This document shows, in pieces, positions 8,357-15,179 of a DNA stretch of 21,421 nt. Within the stretch, counting starts at the first letter, position 1, and every line of letters starts with the position of its first letter. The DNA is from an uncultured Bacilli bacterium (GTDB lineage Bacteria > Bacillota_I > Bacilli_A > RF39 > UBA660): the NCBI GenBank assembly GCA_910577075.1, contig CAJTKV010000034.1, forward strand, positions 1 through 21,421. Reading direction: 5' to 3'. Below the pieces are notes generated by a model. The model made no database searches and was not told the DNA's origin. It saw only the letters and a list, made by a program, of their open reading frames with translations. The translations under genes and the position numbers were made by a program.

Positions 8357-8902
8357 TTATTTCTTATATTCCTTAAAGCCTTTGATAAACGGATCTTCAA
8401 CTTCTGTTTTTGAATCCACAGCTTTAGGACTTTTTTGTTTTAATTTTTCATTTAATGAATTTGTAATGTCTTGAGTTCTCAAACTTGCAAGATTATTAAT
8501 TTTTTCTTTGATACTTTCAGCTGTCTCACGTGAATAATCAATATCTTTGATATATCCTAAAGGTAAACCTTTCTTTTCAGCATAAGAATGTGCTTCATTT
8601 TGCAAGGTTAAAGAATTTATTTGATTTTTATAATCATCTCGTTCTTTTTTTGTTTGTTCTAGTTCATAGTTAAGCTTTTGTTCCGTATCCATCTTTGCTA
8701 ACTTTTCAGCTTCAGATTTTTCTGCTTCAAGTTTTTTAGTTACTTCTTGTTTGACTTTCTCTTTCTCAGCATGGATCATTTTATTGACCTCATCTCTTGT
8801 ATAAGTCTTTTCTTTAGAAGTACTTTCGCTTTGGACTTTTTCAGTAGTTTCCTCTACTTGTTCTGTTTCGGTAGAACTTACCACATTTTCGTTATCTTCC
8901 AT
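8357..8902 (-). CDS. Capsid scaffold protein, DUF4355-like
   Basis: A 181-residue, highly charged, helical protein immediately upstream of the major capsid gene. It opens with an acidic low-complexity stretch, then TYTRDEVNKMIHAEKEKVKQE, a common feature of DUF4355 scaffolds. A long coiled coil follows (about residues 45-105), then a KGLPLGYIKDIDY turn and a C-terminal VEDPFIKGFKEYKK, which is the typical capsid-binding end. The scaffold shapes the procapsid and leaves before DNA packaging. The start has a GAAAGGAAGG ribosome site. The gene is preceded by a 187-base non-coding stretch full of hairpins, see separate entries. Confidence 0.9.
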   Translation of the reverse strand: MEDNENVVSSTETEQVEETTEKVQSESTSKEKTYTRDEVNKMIHAEKEKVKQEVTKKLEAEKSEAEKLAKMDTEQKLNYELEQTKKERDDYKNQINSLTLQNEAHSYAEKKGLPLGYIKDIDYSRETAESIKEKINNLASLRTQDITNSLNEKLKQKSPKAVDSKTEVEDPFIKGFKEYKK

Positions 8903-8972
8903 GATAACCTTCCTTTCTTTTACGGATAGAAATTATCCAAATTGTTACTTAGGGTAACTAATCCAAACAAAA

Positions 8973-8992
8973 AACCGATATTTCTACCGGTT
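8973..8992 (-). terminator. Strong intrinsic terminator upstream of the scaffold gene
   Basis: On the minus strand AACCGGTA, tetraloop GAAA (GNRA type), TATCGGTT, then TTTT. The stem is eight base pairs including one G-U. It lies 70 bases before the scaffold start codon. Confidence 0.85.
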
Positions 8993-8995
8993 TAG

Positions 8996-9065
8996 TACCA
9001 AATGGCACCATAAGAATAATAAAAAAATATATATTATTACTCTTATGCTACCATTTAGTAGCATT
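8996..9065. repeat. Long imperfect inverted repeat between head genes
   Basis: The arms around GTACCAAATGGCACCATAAG and CTTATGCTACCATTTAGTAG are near-perfect reverse complements of about 28 bases with a few mismatches, separated by an A/T-only centre. As RNA this forms a long hairpin between the two terminators. Each arm also holds its own short inverted repeat around CCA-TTT-GG / CTACTAAATGGTAG. Together with two smaller hairpins (GTTAC-CCTAA-GTAAC and GGATA-ATTTC-TATCC) nearer the scaffold gene, it fills the 187-base gap. I see no protein gene and no convincing promoter in this gap. Confidence 0.75.
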
Positions 9066-9070
9066 TAAAA

Positions 9071-9091
9071 AGACATTCTTGTTGAATGTCT
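9071..9091 (-). terminator. Intrinsic terminator after the MuF/immunity pair
   Basis: On the minus strand AGACATTC, loop AACAA, GAATGTCT, then TTTTT. The 8-bp stem overlaps the stop codon of the 78-residue gene, so it ends the packaging/portal/MuF transcript. Confidence 0.88.
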
Positions 9092-9326
9092 AATACCACA
9101 TCGTATAAAATTCCTTTTTTAATTTGTTGCTTTTTATCTGCGTTTTTATTTCATTAATTGCATGATAAATACAATTAAGTTTAACATCACTTATTTCTTC
9201 TTTTGATTCTACAATTTCATCAGTTTTAATATTATATGTTAAATCTTTAAAGCAATCATCTAAGTCACTTTTATAACTAAAATACACTAAATCATTATCT
9301 AATCTAAGATTTTTTACTTCTATCAT
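9090..9326 (-). CDS. Small protein, possible immunity partner of the MuF C-terminal domain
   Basis: A protein of 78 residues from the ATG at 9326 (MIEVKNLRLDNDLVYFSY). It overlaps the 3' end of the minor head gene by 23 bases in another frame, so the two are probably translationally coupled. A frame to 9350 exists, but the AAAGGAG ribosome site lies inside that extension. The pattern of an N-terminal beta-rich half followed by YHAINEIKTQIKSNKLKKEFYTMWY recalls a family of small Bacillota phage proteins with a conserved HAxxxI...MWY ending. In polymorphic-toxin loci an immunity gene is placed directly after the toxin domain. The role is inferred from position and overlap only, and a structural or regulatory role remains possible. 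Confidence 0.7.
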   Translation of the reverse strand: MIEVKNLRLDNDLVYFSYKSDLDDCFKDLTYNIKTDEIVESKEEISDVKLNCIYHAINEIKTQIKSNKLKKEFYTMWY

Positions 9327-10857
9327 TATATTCATCCGCTCCTTTAGCATAATTATATTTTTTAGTAGCCTCTATATGTGCCTCATATTGACTATATCCT
9401 TTTTCGACTAAAGTCATTTCATAATATTCATGCTCTAGTAATACTAAATCATAATCTTTTATATCATGGCCGTCATTTAATCTTTGCCAAGATACTGCCA
9501 TATCATAGTTAGAATCAAATCTTTTTTCACCATTCATCAATTTGTGTTTATCAATGAAAATATAATTTCTTATCTTTTCCACATCTTCAACAGACCACTT
9601 CGTATTATTACTAATTCTTATAGCATCTCCTGTACGTTTCCTAACTGACTCATAAAATATATCTGCATGACGCTGTTTAGTTGCCTCAGTCTTTATTTTA
9701 CCAGTATTTCTTGCACCAGATATAACTGTATTTAATTTTCTATATTTAACTTTTAAACTTTCCCATTCAAATGTGTCTTTATTATACTTTATTTTAGTAA
9801 AATTTTCAATTGATCCAACAGTTTCTTCACCTAATATATCAATATAATTTATATATTGTTCAATATCACTCAATTTGATATATAATTCTTCTCTAATATG
9901 ATTTGTTTCTAGTGTGTTATCTATTAAATAAGTGATTGTACTTCTACACCAATGAAAGTGATTCGTTATAGGGGGAAGATTAATACCTCTTTCTAACCCA
10001 TATACTTTGTAATTCACGATTCTTTTATCAATATCACTATATCTTGTAAATTCGTTCCAATCATTAACATAGAAAAGCATATCATTCATGCTTAAACACA
10101 TCTCTGTGCTACGTTTATCTATTTCAGCAATAAATCTTACTTGTAATGTTTTATCTTCTTTAAATGGTTCTATATATACCTCGTTTGCTAATGCTCTAAC
10201 AGTATCGTTTAGTACTCCACTAAATTTATCATCATTAACACAAATGATTCTATTCATCTGCTTTTTTAATAATGAATTTAAAGCATTTTTATTTAATTTG
10301 TTTTTTTGAATACTTGATAATATATCTTTATAACTCTCTTGAACATTAGTCATGGTTAATAATAACAAATAATCATTCCAACTTTTATTATAAGTGGGAA
10401 TCCATAAAAGACTTTGAATCATTTCCCAAGTAAGACTAAACTTCTTTGGTTCTTTTCCTATATCTTGAACTGCTTGATCATAAATGTCATTCGCTACAAT
10501 ATTAAAAACGTTCTTACCATATTTTTGAATACGTTGATATTGTTGCATATATAAACCATATAAAAGTATTTCTATCATATCAGCATAACTATATTTGTTC
10601 TTTGATTCAACTAAAAAGAGAAAATATCCAATAAGAATACCATCTTCATTCCATTGATTTATTTTTCTTTTTAGCTTTTTCTCTTCATTTAATGAAATTC
10701 TTTTATTTATATCTTTATATACTATATCAAGTGAATCAAATAAATCACATATATCATCTAATGTTAATCTACTTAATTCTTGAAATTTAGCTAAATATTC
10801 TTTTAATGTTTTATCAGTCTTCTGCCATCTCCTATTAAGTATATCTTCATTAGACAT
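9304..10857 (-). CDS. MuF-type minor head protein with C-terminal effector-like domain
   Basis: A 517-residue protein after the portal gene. Residues 240-310 hold the MuF (Phage_Mu_F) core: VRFIAEIDKRSTEMC, a MLFYVNDW strand, then LPPITNHFHWCRS, matching the usual D-x-R-T-x-x-C ... PP-x-HF-x-CR pattern. The N-terminal 240 residues are helical. After a linker (about 310-390) comes a distinct domain of about 115 residues with HADIFYESVRKRTG, KIRNYIFIDKHKL, RFDSNYDMAVSWQRLNDG and LLEHEYYEM, followed by YEAHIEATKKYNYAKG. The HEYYE motif (residues 476-480) with other conserved His/Asp could bind a metal or be catalytic. MuF proteins with variable C-terminal toxin domains are known from temperate phages. 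This tail looks like one, but I do not recognise a characterised toxin. Confidence 0.88.
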   Translation of the reverse strand: MSNEDILNRRWQKTDKTLKEYLAKFQELSRLTLDDICDLFDSLDIVYKDINKRISLNEEKKLKRKINQWNEDGILIGYFLFLVESKNKYSYADMIEILLYGLYMQQYQRIQKYGKNVFNIVANDIYDQAVQDIGKEPKKFSLTWEMIQSLLWIPTYNKSWNDYLLLLTMTNVQESYKDILSSIQKNKLNKNALNSLLKKQMNRIICVNDDKFSGVLNDTVRALANEVYIEPFKEDKTLQVRFIAEIDKRSTEMCLSMNDMLFYVNDWNEFTRYSDIDKRIVNYKVYGLERGINLPPITNHFHWCRSTITYLIDNTLETNHIREELYIKLSDIEQYINYIDILGEETVGSIENFTKIKYNKDTFEWESLKVKYRKLNTVISGARNTGKIKTEATKQRHADIFYESVRKRTGDAIRISNNTKWSVEDVEKIRNYIFIDKHKLMNGEKRFDSNYDMAVSWQRLNDGHDIKDYDLVLLEHEYYEMTLVEKGYSQYEAHIEATKKYNYAKGADEYNDRSKKS

Positions 10858-10866
10858 TTATAACAC

Positions 10867-12456
10867 CTACTTTTCTTCTTTCTTTTTTGATTTATCCTCT
10901 TCTATATCTTTCATTATTTCGTCATCTGTTTTTGCTTTCTTAATTTCTTCTTTACCTGTTTGCTCTTGAATAGTTGTTTCTTCTATGTCTGCACCGTTTT
11001 GTTCTAACAAAGACATTCTTTCAATATTCTTCAACATATTATCTTCTGATTCATTATCCATCTTAGTTTTTTCTGCTAGATAGTCATAACCTATGCTTTC
11101 AATAATGGTTTGATTTGATATAGTTCCTTGTAACTTTAACATACTATCAATACGTTCATCATCATTAGCTGGTAAATTCTTTGGTAATTCGATTCTTATA
11201 TCTCTAAAATCGTAATTTGTATCATTTTTTAAATTGATTCGACCAAAGATTAATTCCCACCTTCTTAAATATGCTTTCTTTAATTGTGCTATAACACTAG
11301 CTGTCATCATATTCATGATATAGAATTTTCTATCTATAGCACTAGCATTTAGATCTGCACTATTAAAAGCTAAATCACTTGTGTTGGGAATACCTGCTAA
11401 TTGAAACATTAGATTTGTATATATTTTCAATATTTCAACAGCTCCGTTGCTATCTAAAGGCTTAGTTAACCATTCTGCATCTCCATTTTCTTGTGTATAA
11501 ATTGTTTTTGCTTTCATCAACAATTCATCCTCTTTTATTCGAGCAGGATTTTCTCTAAATATTTCTTTTTCTTCATTCGTTTCTTTATCAACAACTATTT
11601 CGGATATTATCAACTGATTTTCTGGAACATATCCACTAAAATGCAATTTACAGTCACTATCGTTATATTGAAATGTATTTCTTATATTCTGAATTAATTG
11701 TTCATAAGCTTTTATTTCATCTTCGCATGATTCAAATATAGCAAAGTCAACTTCAACTACGATTGCTGGTACATCTCCCCAATCGTGATTATCATTATCT
11801 TCTTCTTTTACTTCCTTATAATTTTCAGTAACAGAATAAGTCTTGGTTCCATATTTATCTGTTATTTCGACCTTGGATATTGTTTTATCATTAATATTCT
11901 TTTCTTCCCACATTCTTACAATTGCTAATAAGTTTGCTGGTATTGAATAATCCCATATTGCTACTGTATCAAGAGGGCTATATTTTGAATAAACCATTTC
12001 ATTATCTTCGTTTTCATAAAGAATTTCATAACAAGCTGTCATCTCTAGTATGTTATGAATTAAATCATAGTTTTCCGTAATGTCATCATTATAATTAGCA
12101 ATATACTTGATAATCATCTCCATCTGATTTTTATATTCTTCATCACCTAGTTCTTTATCAAATATTTTTTCAAGAACTTCTTTCTTTTTTTCATCCATGA
12201 TACAGTCTACAGTATATACAGGTGCACCACTTAAATAGCCACTTGAAATATCAGTCAAGAACTTTTCATATGACACGACTGTTTTATCTTTGTTTTCCGA
12301 AAACATTACTTTTGATTCATTCCCTCCACGAGAATATATTTTATGTAATTTACGTCTTTTTTCTAAAATTGGATGAATCTTTTTCATAAGTTTTGGAATA
12401 GTCTCTTGAATATTATTCTTGTCGGTAATTGTTTCTAACTCACTAATTCTTAACAT
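10867..12456 (-). CDS. Portal protein, SPP1 gp6-like
   Basis: A 529-residue protein following the terminase region. It fits the SPP1-type portal family (Phage_prot_Gp6). The N-terminal part contains ILEKRRKLHKIYSRGG, then a VSYEKFLTDISSGYLSGAPVYT segment (the N-x-x-x-D-x-x-x-G-Y-x-x-G-x-P signature), a WDYSIPANLLAIVRMWEE stretch in the wing, and ELIQNIRNTFQYNDSD. The TSDLAFNSADLNASAIDRKFYIMNM segment, before the crown, is also characteristic. The C-terminal 60 residues are a charged tail (EEIKKAKTDDEIMKDIEED). Twelve copies form the DNA entry pore that docks terminase. The ATG lies 14 bases inside the preceding gene, after a GAGAGGTG ribosome site. Confidence 0.92.
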   Translation of the reverse strand: MLRISELETITDKNNIQETIPKLMKKIHPILEKRRKLHKIYSRGGNESKVMFSENKDKTVVSYEKFLTDISSGYLSGAPVYTVDCIMDEKKKEVLEKIFDKELGDEEYKNQMEMIIKYIANYNDDITENYDLIHNILEMTACYEILYENEDNEMVYSKYSPLDTVAIWDYSIPANLLAIVRMWEEKNINDKTISKVEITDKYGTKTYSVTENYKEVKEEDNDNHDWGDVPAIVVEVDFAIFESCEDEIKAYEQLIQNIRNTFQYNDSDCKLHFSGYVPENQLIISEIVVDKETNEEKEIFRENPARIKEDELLMKAKTIYTQENGDAEWLTKPLDSNGAVEILKIYTNLMFQLAGIPNTSDLAFNSADLNASAIDRKFYIMNMMTASVIAQLKKAYLRRWELIFGRINLKNDTNYDFRDIRIELPKNLPANDDERIDSMLKLQGTISNQTIIESIGYDYLAEKTKMDNESEDNMLKNIERMSLLEQNGADIEETTIQEQTGKEEIKKAKTDDEIMKDIEEDKSKKKEEK

Positions 12457-12769
12457 CTTTTAACACCTCTCTTATATCAAATTTTTCTTTTTTATCAATA
12501 AAAATAGCATTACCTTTAGCAATAGATAATGCTTTCTTTTTAATAACTTCTATTTCTTCTCTTTTTGTATTTATATAAAATCGATATCTTGCTTTTTCAT
12601 CCAACCACATCATAGGATCTATTGTTGAAACTATGTTTGGTACAGTATTATCTGTAGATAAGTTATCAAATATAATTAATTCTTCATTCTCTTCTAATGG
12701 TAACAAACTGCATAAGACATCATGAACATAACTTTCACAATTGTCTGTTATTAAAATATAACTTTTCAT
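12443..12769 (-). CDS. Mini glycosyltransferase-2-like protein
   Basis: A 108-residue protein wedged between terminase and portal. Its start overlaps the terminase stop by one base (TAATG). Residues 30-45 read EELIIFDNLSTDNTVPNIV, very close to the VDDGSTDNT nucleotide-sugar element of GT-A family 2 glycosyltransferases. Later, KALSIAKGNAIFIDKKEKFDI aligns in style with the A-x-G-x-Y-I-x-F-L-D-x-D-D segment, but the DXD metal motif is changed to IDKKE. At 108 residues it is less than half a normal GT2 domain and lacks the acceptor part, so glycosyl transfer is doubtful. It may be a degenerate or repurposed fold, for example a head-assembly factor. The family resemblance is seen in the motif only and needs a profile search. 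Confidence 0.65.
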   Translation of the reverse strand: MKSYILITDNCESYVHDVLCSLLPLEENEELIIFDNLSTDNTVPNIVSTIDPMMWLDEKARYRFYINTKREEIEVIKKKALSIAKGNAIFIDKKEKFDIREVLKDVKN

Positions 12770-14043
12770 TATAACACTCTCCTATTACTAATCTCCCAAT
12801 TATTTCTAATTGTGTAATCTTCTATTGCATATCTTGCACTATCTATTGAATGATTGTTTATATCTGGATACTTACTAACAAAATTGCCGTATTTATCTTT
12901 TTCGTATTCATATCCGTTGAACTCTCTTGCCGTATTAGGACATCTAACAGGATCTATCACTATTTTTTCTAATTGTTGTAAAAATTTAATACCGTAATCC
13001 ACACTATCAGGTCCTTTCTTAGCTCCTTTAACTCTTAAACCATAGCTTTGTAATTCTGCTATACTTTTAGGTTCAGCTGAATCACAAGTTATAAAACTAT
13101 GTCCTATTTTCTTTTTCTTTATTTCAGTAGCTAATTGCTTGTTGCTCATACCTACTTTATATATTTCATTAAATATATATAGGCACTTACGTGTCTTATC
13201 ATAATGCATTTGTAGATAACAATTCGGATCTACTGCGTAACCAAAGTCATTGCCATCTAAAATATTATCAAATTTCTTTATCTCTTCATCACTAATTTGT
13301 TCTATTACTAAATTAGTAAATATTGCTCCTCCTGTTCCAGTAGCTTCTCCTAAGTATTCATTTCTATATGCTAATTCATTTGTTTTCTTTAAATGCTCAG
13401 CTTCAATAATAAATTCTTCCCCAAGCCATTCTTTAGGAACATCTAAATATGTACTAGAATGAACTAATCTATCTTTTCTAACATTAATAACTTCGGCATT
13501 AACCCATGAACTTACCATTTTAGGTGGATTATATGAATAGAAAGCTTCGTAATCACTCCCACCTCTCAATAATGATTGATTAATACTTCTTATTTCTTCC
13601 ATTCCAAAGAACTCATCTAATTCCTCATACCAAACATATTTACAAAAACCTTTTTTAAACTTAGTTGATTTTAGCTTTCTATGTTCTTCTTTATTATTAC
13701 AACTTCTAAATCTTATTTCTTGTCCTGTAGGTTTATAAATCAGTTTCAAGGGGCTTATTTTAGGTTCCCAGTAATCTGATACTCTTAACATTTCTATACC
13801 CCATAGCAATTGAGCATATACACTATCTGCTAATGTATCTCCAACCTTTCTTAAAGCTACAGCATTTGAATAGACACCATTTTGAGCATCTATCATCATA
13901 AGTAAAGGAATTGCTAAACCTATAAAACTTGATTTGGTACTACCACGTCCACCTTTTATCCAATAATGTGTATGTTTATGTGCTAATACATCATCTAATA
14001 AATCATAGAAGTGCTTAGCAATTAAATCATATGGATTTATCAT
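12769..14043 (-). CDS. Terminase large subunit (PBSX type)
   Basis: A 424-residue packaging motor protein. The ATPase domain has Walker A at residues 31-39 (GGRGSTKSS), Walker B at about 136-142 (YVWYEELDE, with the acidic pair) and a coupling-motif region FYSYNPPKMVSSWV (about 168-181). The C-terminal nuclease shows candidate metal-binding acids: DGNDFGYAVDP (about 263-272), CDSAEP (D321) and SIDSARYAIED (D401). The linker NEYLGEATGTGGAIF is characteristic of PBSX-family TerL. The ATG overlaps the TerS stop by four bases (ATGA), a typical coupled arrangement. The PBSX type suggests headful (pac-like) packaging, although I see no pac site. Confidence 0.95.
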   Translation of the reverse strand: MINPYDLIAKHFYDLLDDVLAHKHTHYWIKGGRGSTKSSFIGLAIPLLMMIDAQNGVYSNAVALRKVGDTLADSVYAQLLWGIEMLRVSDYWEPKISPLKLIYKPTGQEIRFRSCNNKEEHRKLKSTKFKKGFCKYVWYEELDEFFGMEEIRSINQSLLRGGSDYEAFYSYNPPKMVSSWVNAEVINVRKDRLVHSSTYLDVPKEWLGEEFIIEAEHLKKTNELAYRNEYLGEATGTGGAIFTNLVIEQISDEEIKKFDNILDGNDFGYAVDPNCYLQMHYDKTRKCLYIFNEIYKVGMSNKQLATEIKKKKIGHSFITCDSAEPKSIAELQSYGLRVKGAKKGPDSVDYGIKFLQQLEKIVIDPVRCPNTAREFNGYEYEKDKYGNFVSKYPDINNHSIDSARYAIEDYTIRNNWEISNRRVL

Positions 14044-14408
14044 TCTTTAGGTCTTTGAATATTTATTACTGGTGGAGTGATATTTTCTATCTTATCAATT
14101 GGTTTTTCTCCTATTGTATCTCTAATCAACTCGTATGCTTTTGTATTTCCACTTAATGCTTCTAAATAAAGTGCAGTAGTTATTGCCATTTGGTTATTCA
14201 TATCATCTTCTTCAACACCCATTTTCTTTATTTTATTTTTTACTTTAGAATCAGTTACTGGCATATTTAATAATATTTCCAATTGTTCCTTCATGGCCTT
14301 TCTTTCTCTTCTAGCTTTACCGCTAGCAATACCACCTTTTGAGCCCATTTTCTTTGCTTCTTCTTTGCTTAAAGTTGTTTTTGGCTTTAAATTTTGCTCA
14401 TTTGCCAT
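14040..14408 (-). CDS. Terminase small subunit
   Basis: A 122-residue basic protein overlapping the TerL start. It contains KKMGSKGGIASGKARRERKAMKEQLEILL followed by NNQMAITTALYLEALSGNTKAYELIRDTIGEKP. This pattern, a basic G-x-x-S-G-x-x-R-R-x-x-K-x-x-K helix and then a helix ending in R-D-T-I-G-E-K-P, is widespread in small terminase subunits of gut Bacillota phages. It recognises the packaging site on phage DNA and loads TerL. No classical HTH is obvious by eye, as is common in this group. The ribosome site is a weak GATGATA-like run, in contrast to the strong sites of its neighbours. Confidence 0.85.
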   Translation of the reverse strand: MANEQNLKPKTTLSKEEAKKMGSKGGIASGKARRERKAMKEQLEILLNMPVTDSKVKNKIKKMGVEEDDMNNQMAITTALYLEALSGNTKAYELIRDTIGEKPIDKIENITPPVINIQRPKE

Positions 14409-14432
14409 ATCATCACCATCTTCTATTTAATT

Positions 14433-14456
14433 ACTTCTTGCAATCAAGTAATTCTT
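14433..14456. repeat. Inverted repeat before the terminase genes
   Basis: AATTACTT and AAGTAATT pair around a 9-base loop, between the Cys-rich small gene and TerS. On the minus strand no T run follows. On the plus strand CTTTTATTT follows, so it could only work as an intrinsic terminator for plus-strand transcripts. It could also be a packaging or processing signal. Confidence 0.5.
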
Positions 14457-14609
14457 TTATTTCTTAATTATTAACTTAATAATCTTTCCTTTTTCTTCTA
14501 ACCTAGGCTTAACTACCTCACTATCACATTTAGATGATTTAGGGCATAGCTTACAATTGCTATATCTAAAGCATAGGTTGTATGTTTCTTTCTTCTTATT
14601 CTTTTTCAT
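14457..14609 (-). CDS. Cys-rich 50-residue protein
   Basis: An open frame from the ATG at 14609, three bases after the stop of the preceding gene, giving 50 residues beginning MKKNKKKETYNLCFRYSNCKL. Four cysteines at positions 13, 19, 22 and 28 (C-x5-C-x2-C-x5-C) in a very basic context suggest a small zinc-binding or disulfide-knuckle nucleic-acid-binding peptide. The C-terminus is a basic, isoleucine-rich stretch. The ribosome site is weak (GAAGCTTAATTA), so translation may depend on coupling to the upstream gene. I do not recognise the family. Placed just ahead of TerS, it could be part of packaging or a small regulator. Confidence 0.6.
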   Translation of the reverse strand: MKKNKKKETYNLCFRYSNCKLCPKSSKCDSEVVKPRLEEKGKIIKLIIKK

Positions 14610-14612
14610 TAA

Positions 14613-14915
14613 TTAAGCTTCTTCCAAGTCTATCGTTCCAAATAGATTTATATATTTATCTGGTTCTAATTTTTTTATTATTTCTTTAACTTCATCTTCT
14701 GTTATCGTTTCAATTTTCTCTTTGTAATTATCGTATTCATCGTAATGTAAGAAATAATTATTTTTATTTGTTTTATATATTTGTACATTAGTCCAATAAA
14801 CAAAAAACTTACCTGGAAAAAACACCGATTCAGAGCCTTTGCATTTCCTCCTAAATTCATAAATATTTGTAGCTTTTTCTGTATCATATATCTTATTATC
14901 AATTATTGCTTTCAT
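14613..14915 (-). CDS. Small phage protein with MKxIIxxKxYDTEKA start
   Basis: A 100-residue acidic protein. The opening MKAIIDNKIYDTEKATNI and the central YKTNKNNYFLHYDEYD follow the pattern of a small protein family scattered in phages and mobile elements of Bacillota (MKxIINGKxYDTEKA ... YFLxGEGG). Its C-terminal part, ITEDEVKEIIKKLEPDKYINLFG, also fits that pattern (A-xx-W-xx-x-L-x-x-D-x-Y-x-x-x-F-G). I know of no function for the family. It sits after the tRNA terminator (14944-14966) and has GAAGAGAGA as ribosome site. Another frame inside it is a shadow. Confidence 0.75.
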   Translation of the reverse strand: MKAIIDNKIYDTEKATNIYEFRRKCKGSESVFFPGKFFVYWTNVQIYKTNKNNYFLHYDEYDNYKEKIETITEDEVKEIIKKLEPDKYINLFGTIDLEEA

Positions 14916-14943
14916 TTATCTCTCTTCTTTCTATCCATAATAA

Positions 14944-14966
14944 AAAGAACTATCTTCTAGTTCTTT
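14944..14966 (-). terminator. Intrinsic terminator after the tRNA region
   Basis: On the minus strand AAAGAACTA, loop GAAGA, TAGTTCTTT, then TTATTATG. It lies 10 bases after the CCA end of tRNA-Pro and 29 bases before the start of the next gene, so full termination would cut the late genes off from the promoter at 15388-15416. Confidence 0.8.
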
Positions 14967-14975
14967 AATTTCAAA

Positions 14976-15051
14976 TGGTCGAAAAGGTACGACTTGAACG
15001 TACACTACCTTGCTCCCAGGGCAAGTGCTCTGCCTATTAAGCTACTTCTCG
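14976..15051 (-). tRNA. tRNA-Pro (anticodon UGG), with C at position 33
   Basis: A complete 76-nt cloverleaf with encoded CCA. The acceptor stem is CGAGAAG/CTTTTCG with C1-G72 and A73, the bacterial proline identity set. The D arm is GCTT-AATAGGCA-GAGC with the G18-G19 pair in the loop. The anticodon arm is CTTGC-CCTGGGA-GCAAG. The T arm is GTACG-TTCAAGT-CGTAC. The anticodon TGG and G37 fit proline. Position 33, nearly always U, is C here. The other parts are canonical, so I take it as a real tRNA gene rather than a relic, supplementing decoding of CCA codons in an AT-rich genome. Confidence 0.9.
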
Positions 15052-15057
15052 ATGAAT

Positions 15058-15170
15058 TGGTTGGGATAGCAAGCTTTTACCTTGCAGTTGAGTTATTCAA
15101 TCGATAGCTAATCGATTACTATTACCTCCACGTGAACCCCATCACGCGCCTTTAGTTCGGCTATATCCCA
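15058..15170 (-). ncRNA. tRNA-like RNA, 113 nt, with encoded CCA and an extra hairpin
   Basis: The ends form a perfect 7-bp acceptor stem (TGGGATA/TATCCCA) followed by A and CCA. A short D-like arm follows (GCC-GAACTAAA-GGC). Then comes CGTGA-TGGGGT-TCACG, an anticodon-like hairpin with a six-base loop. A 38-base insert holds a 7-bp hairpin, AATCGAT-TAGCT-ATCGATT. A T-like arm (GCAAG-GTAAAAG-CTTGC) with a 7-base loop completes it. Both elements that build the tRNA elbow are missing: no GG in the D-like loop and no TTC in the T-like loop. It is separated from tRNA-Pro by six bases. It may be a divergent class II-like tRNA, a tRNA with an insertion, a tRNA mimic, or a processing element. Confidence 0.6.
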
Positions 15171-15179
15171 ATATATTAT

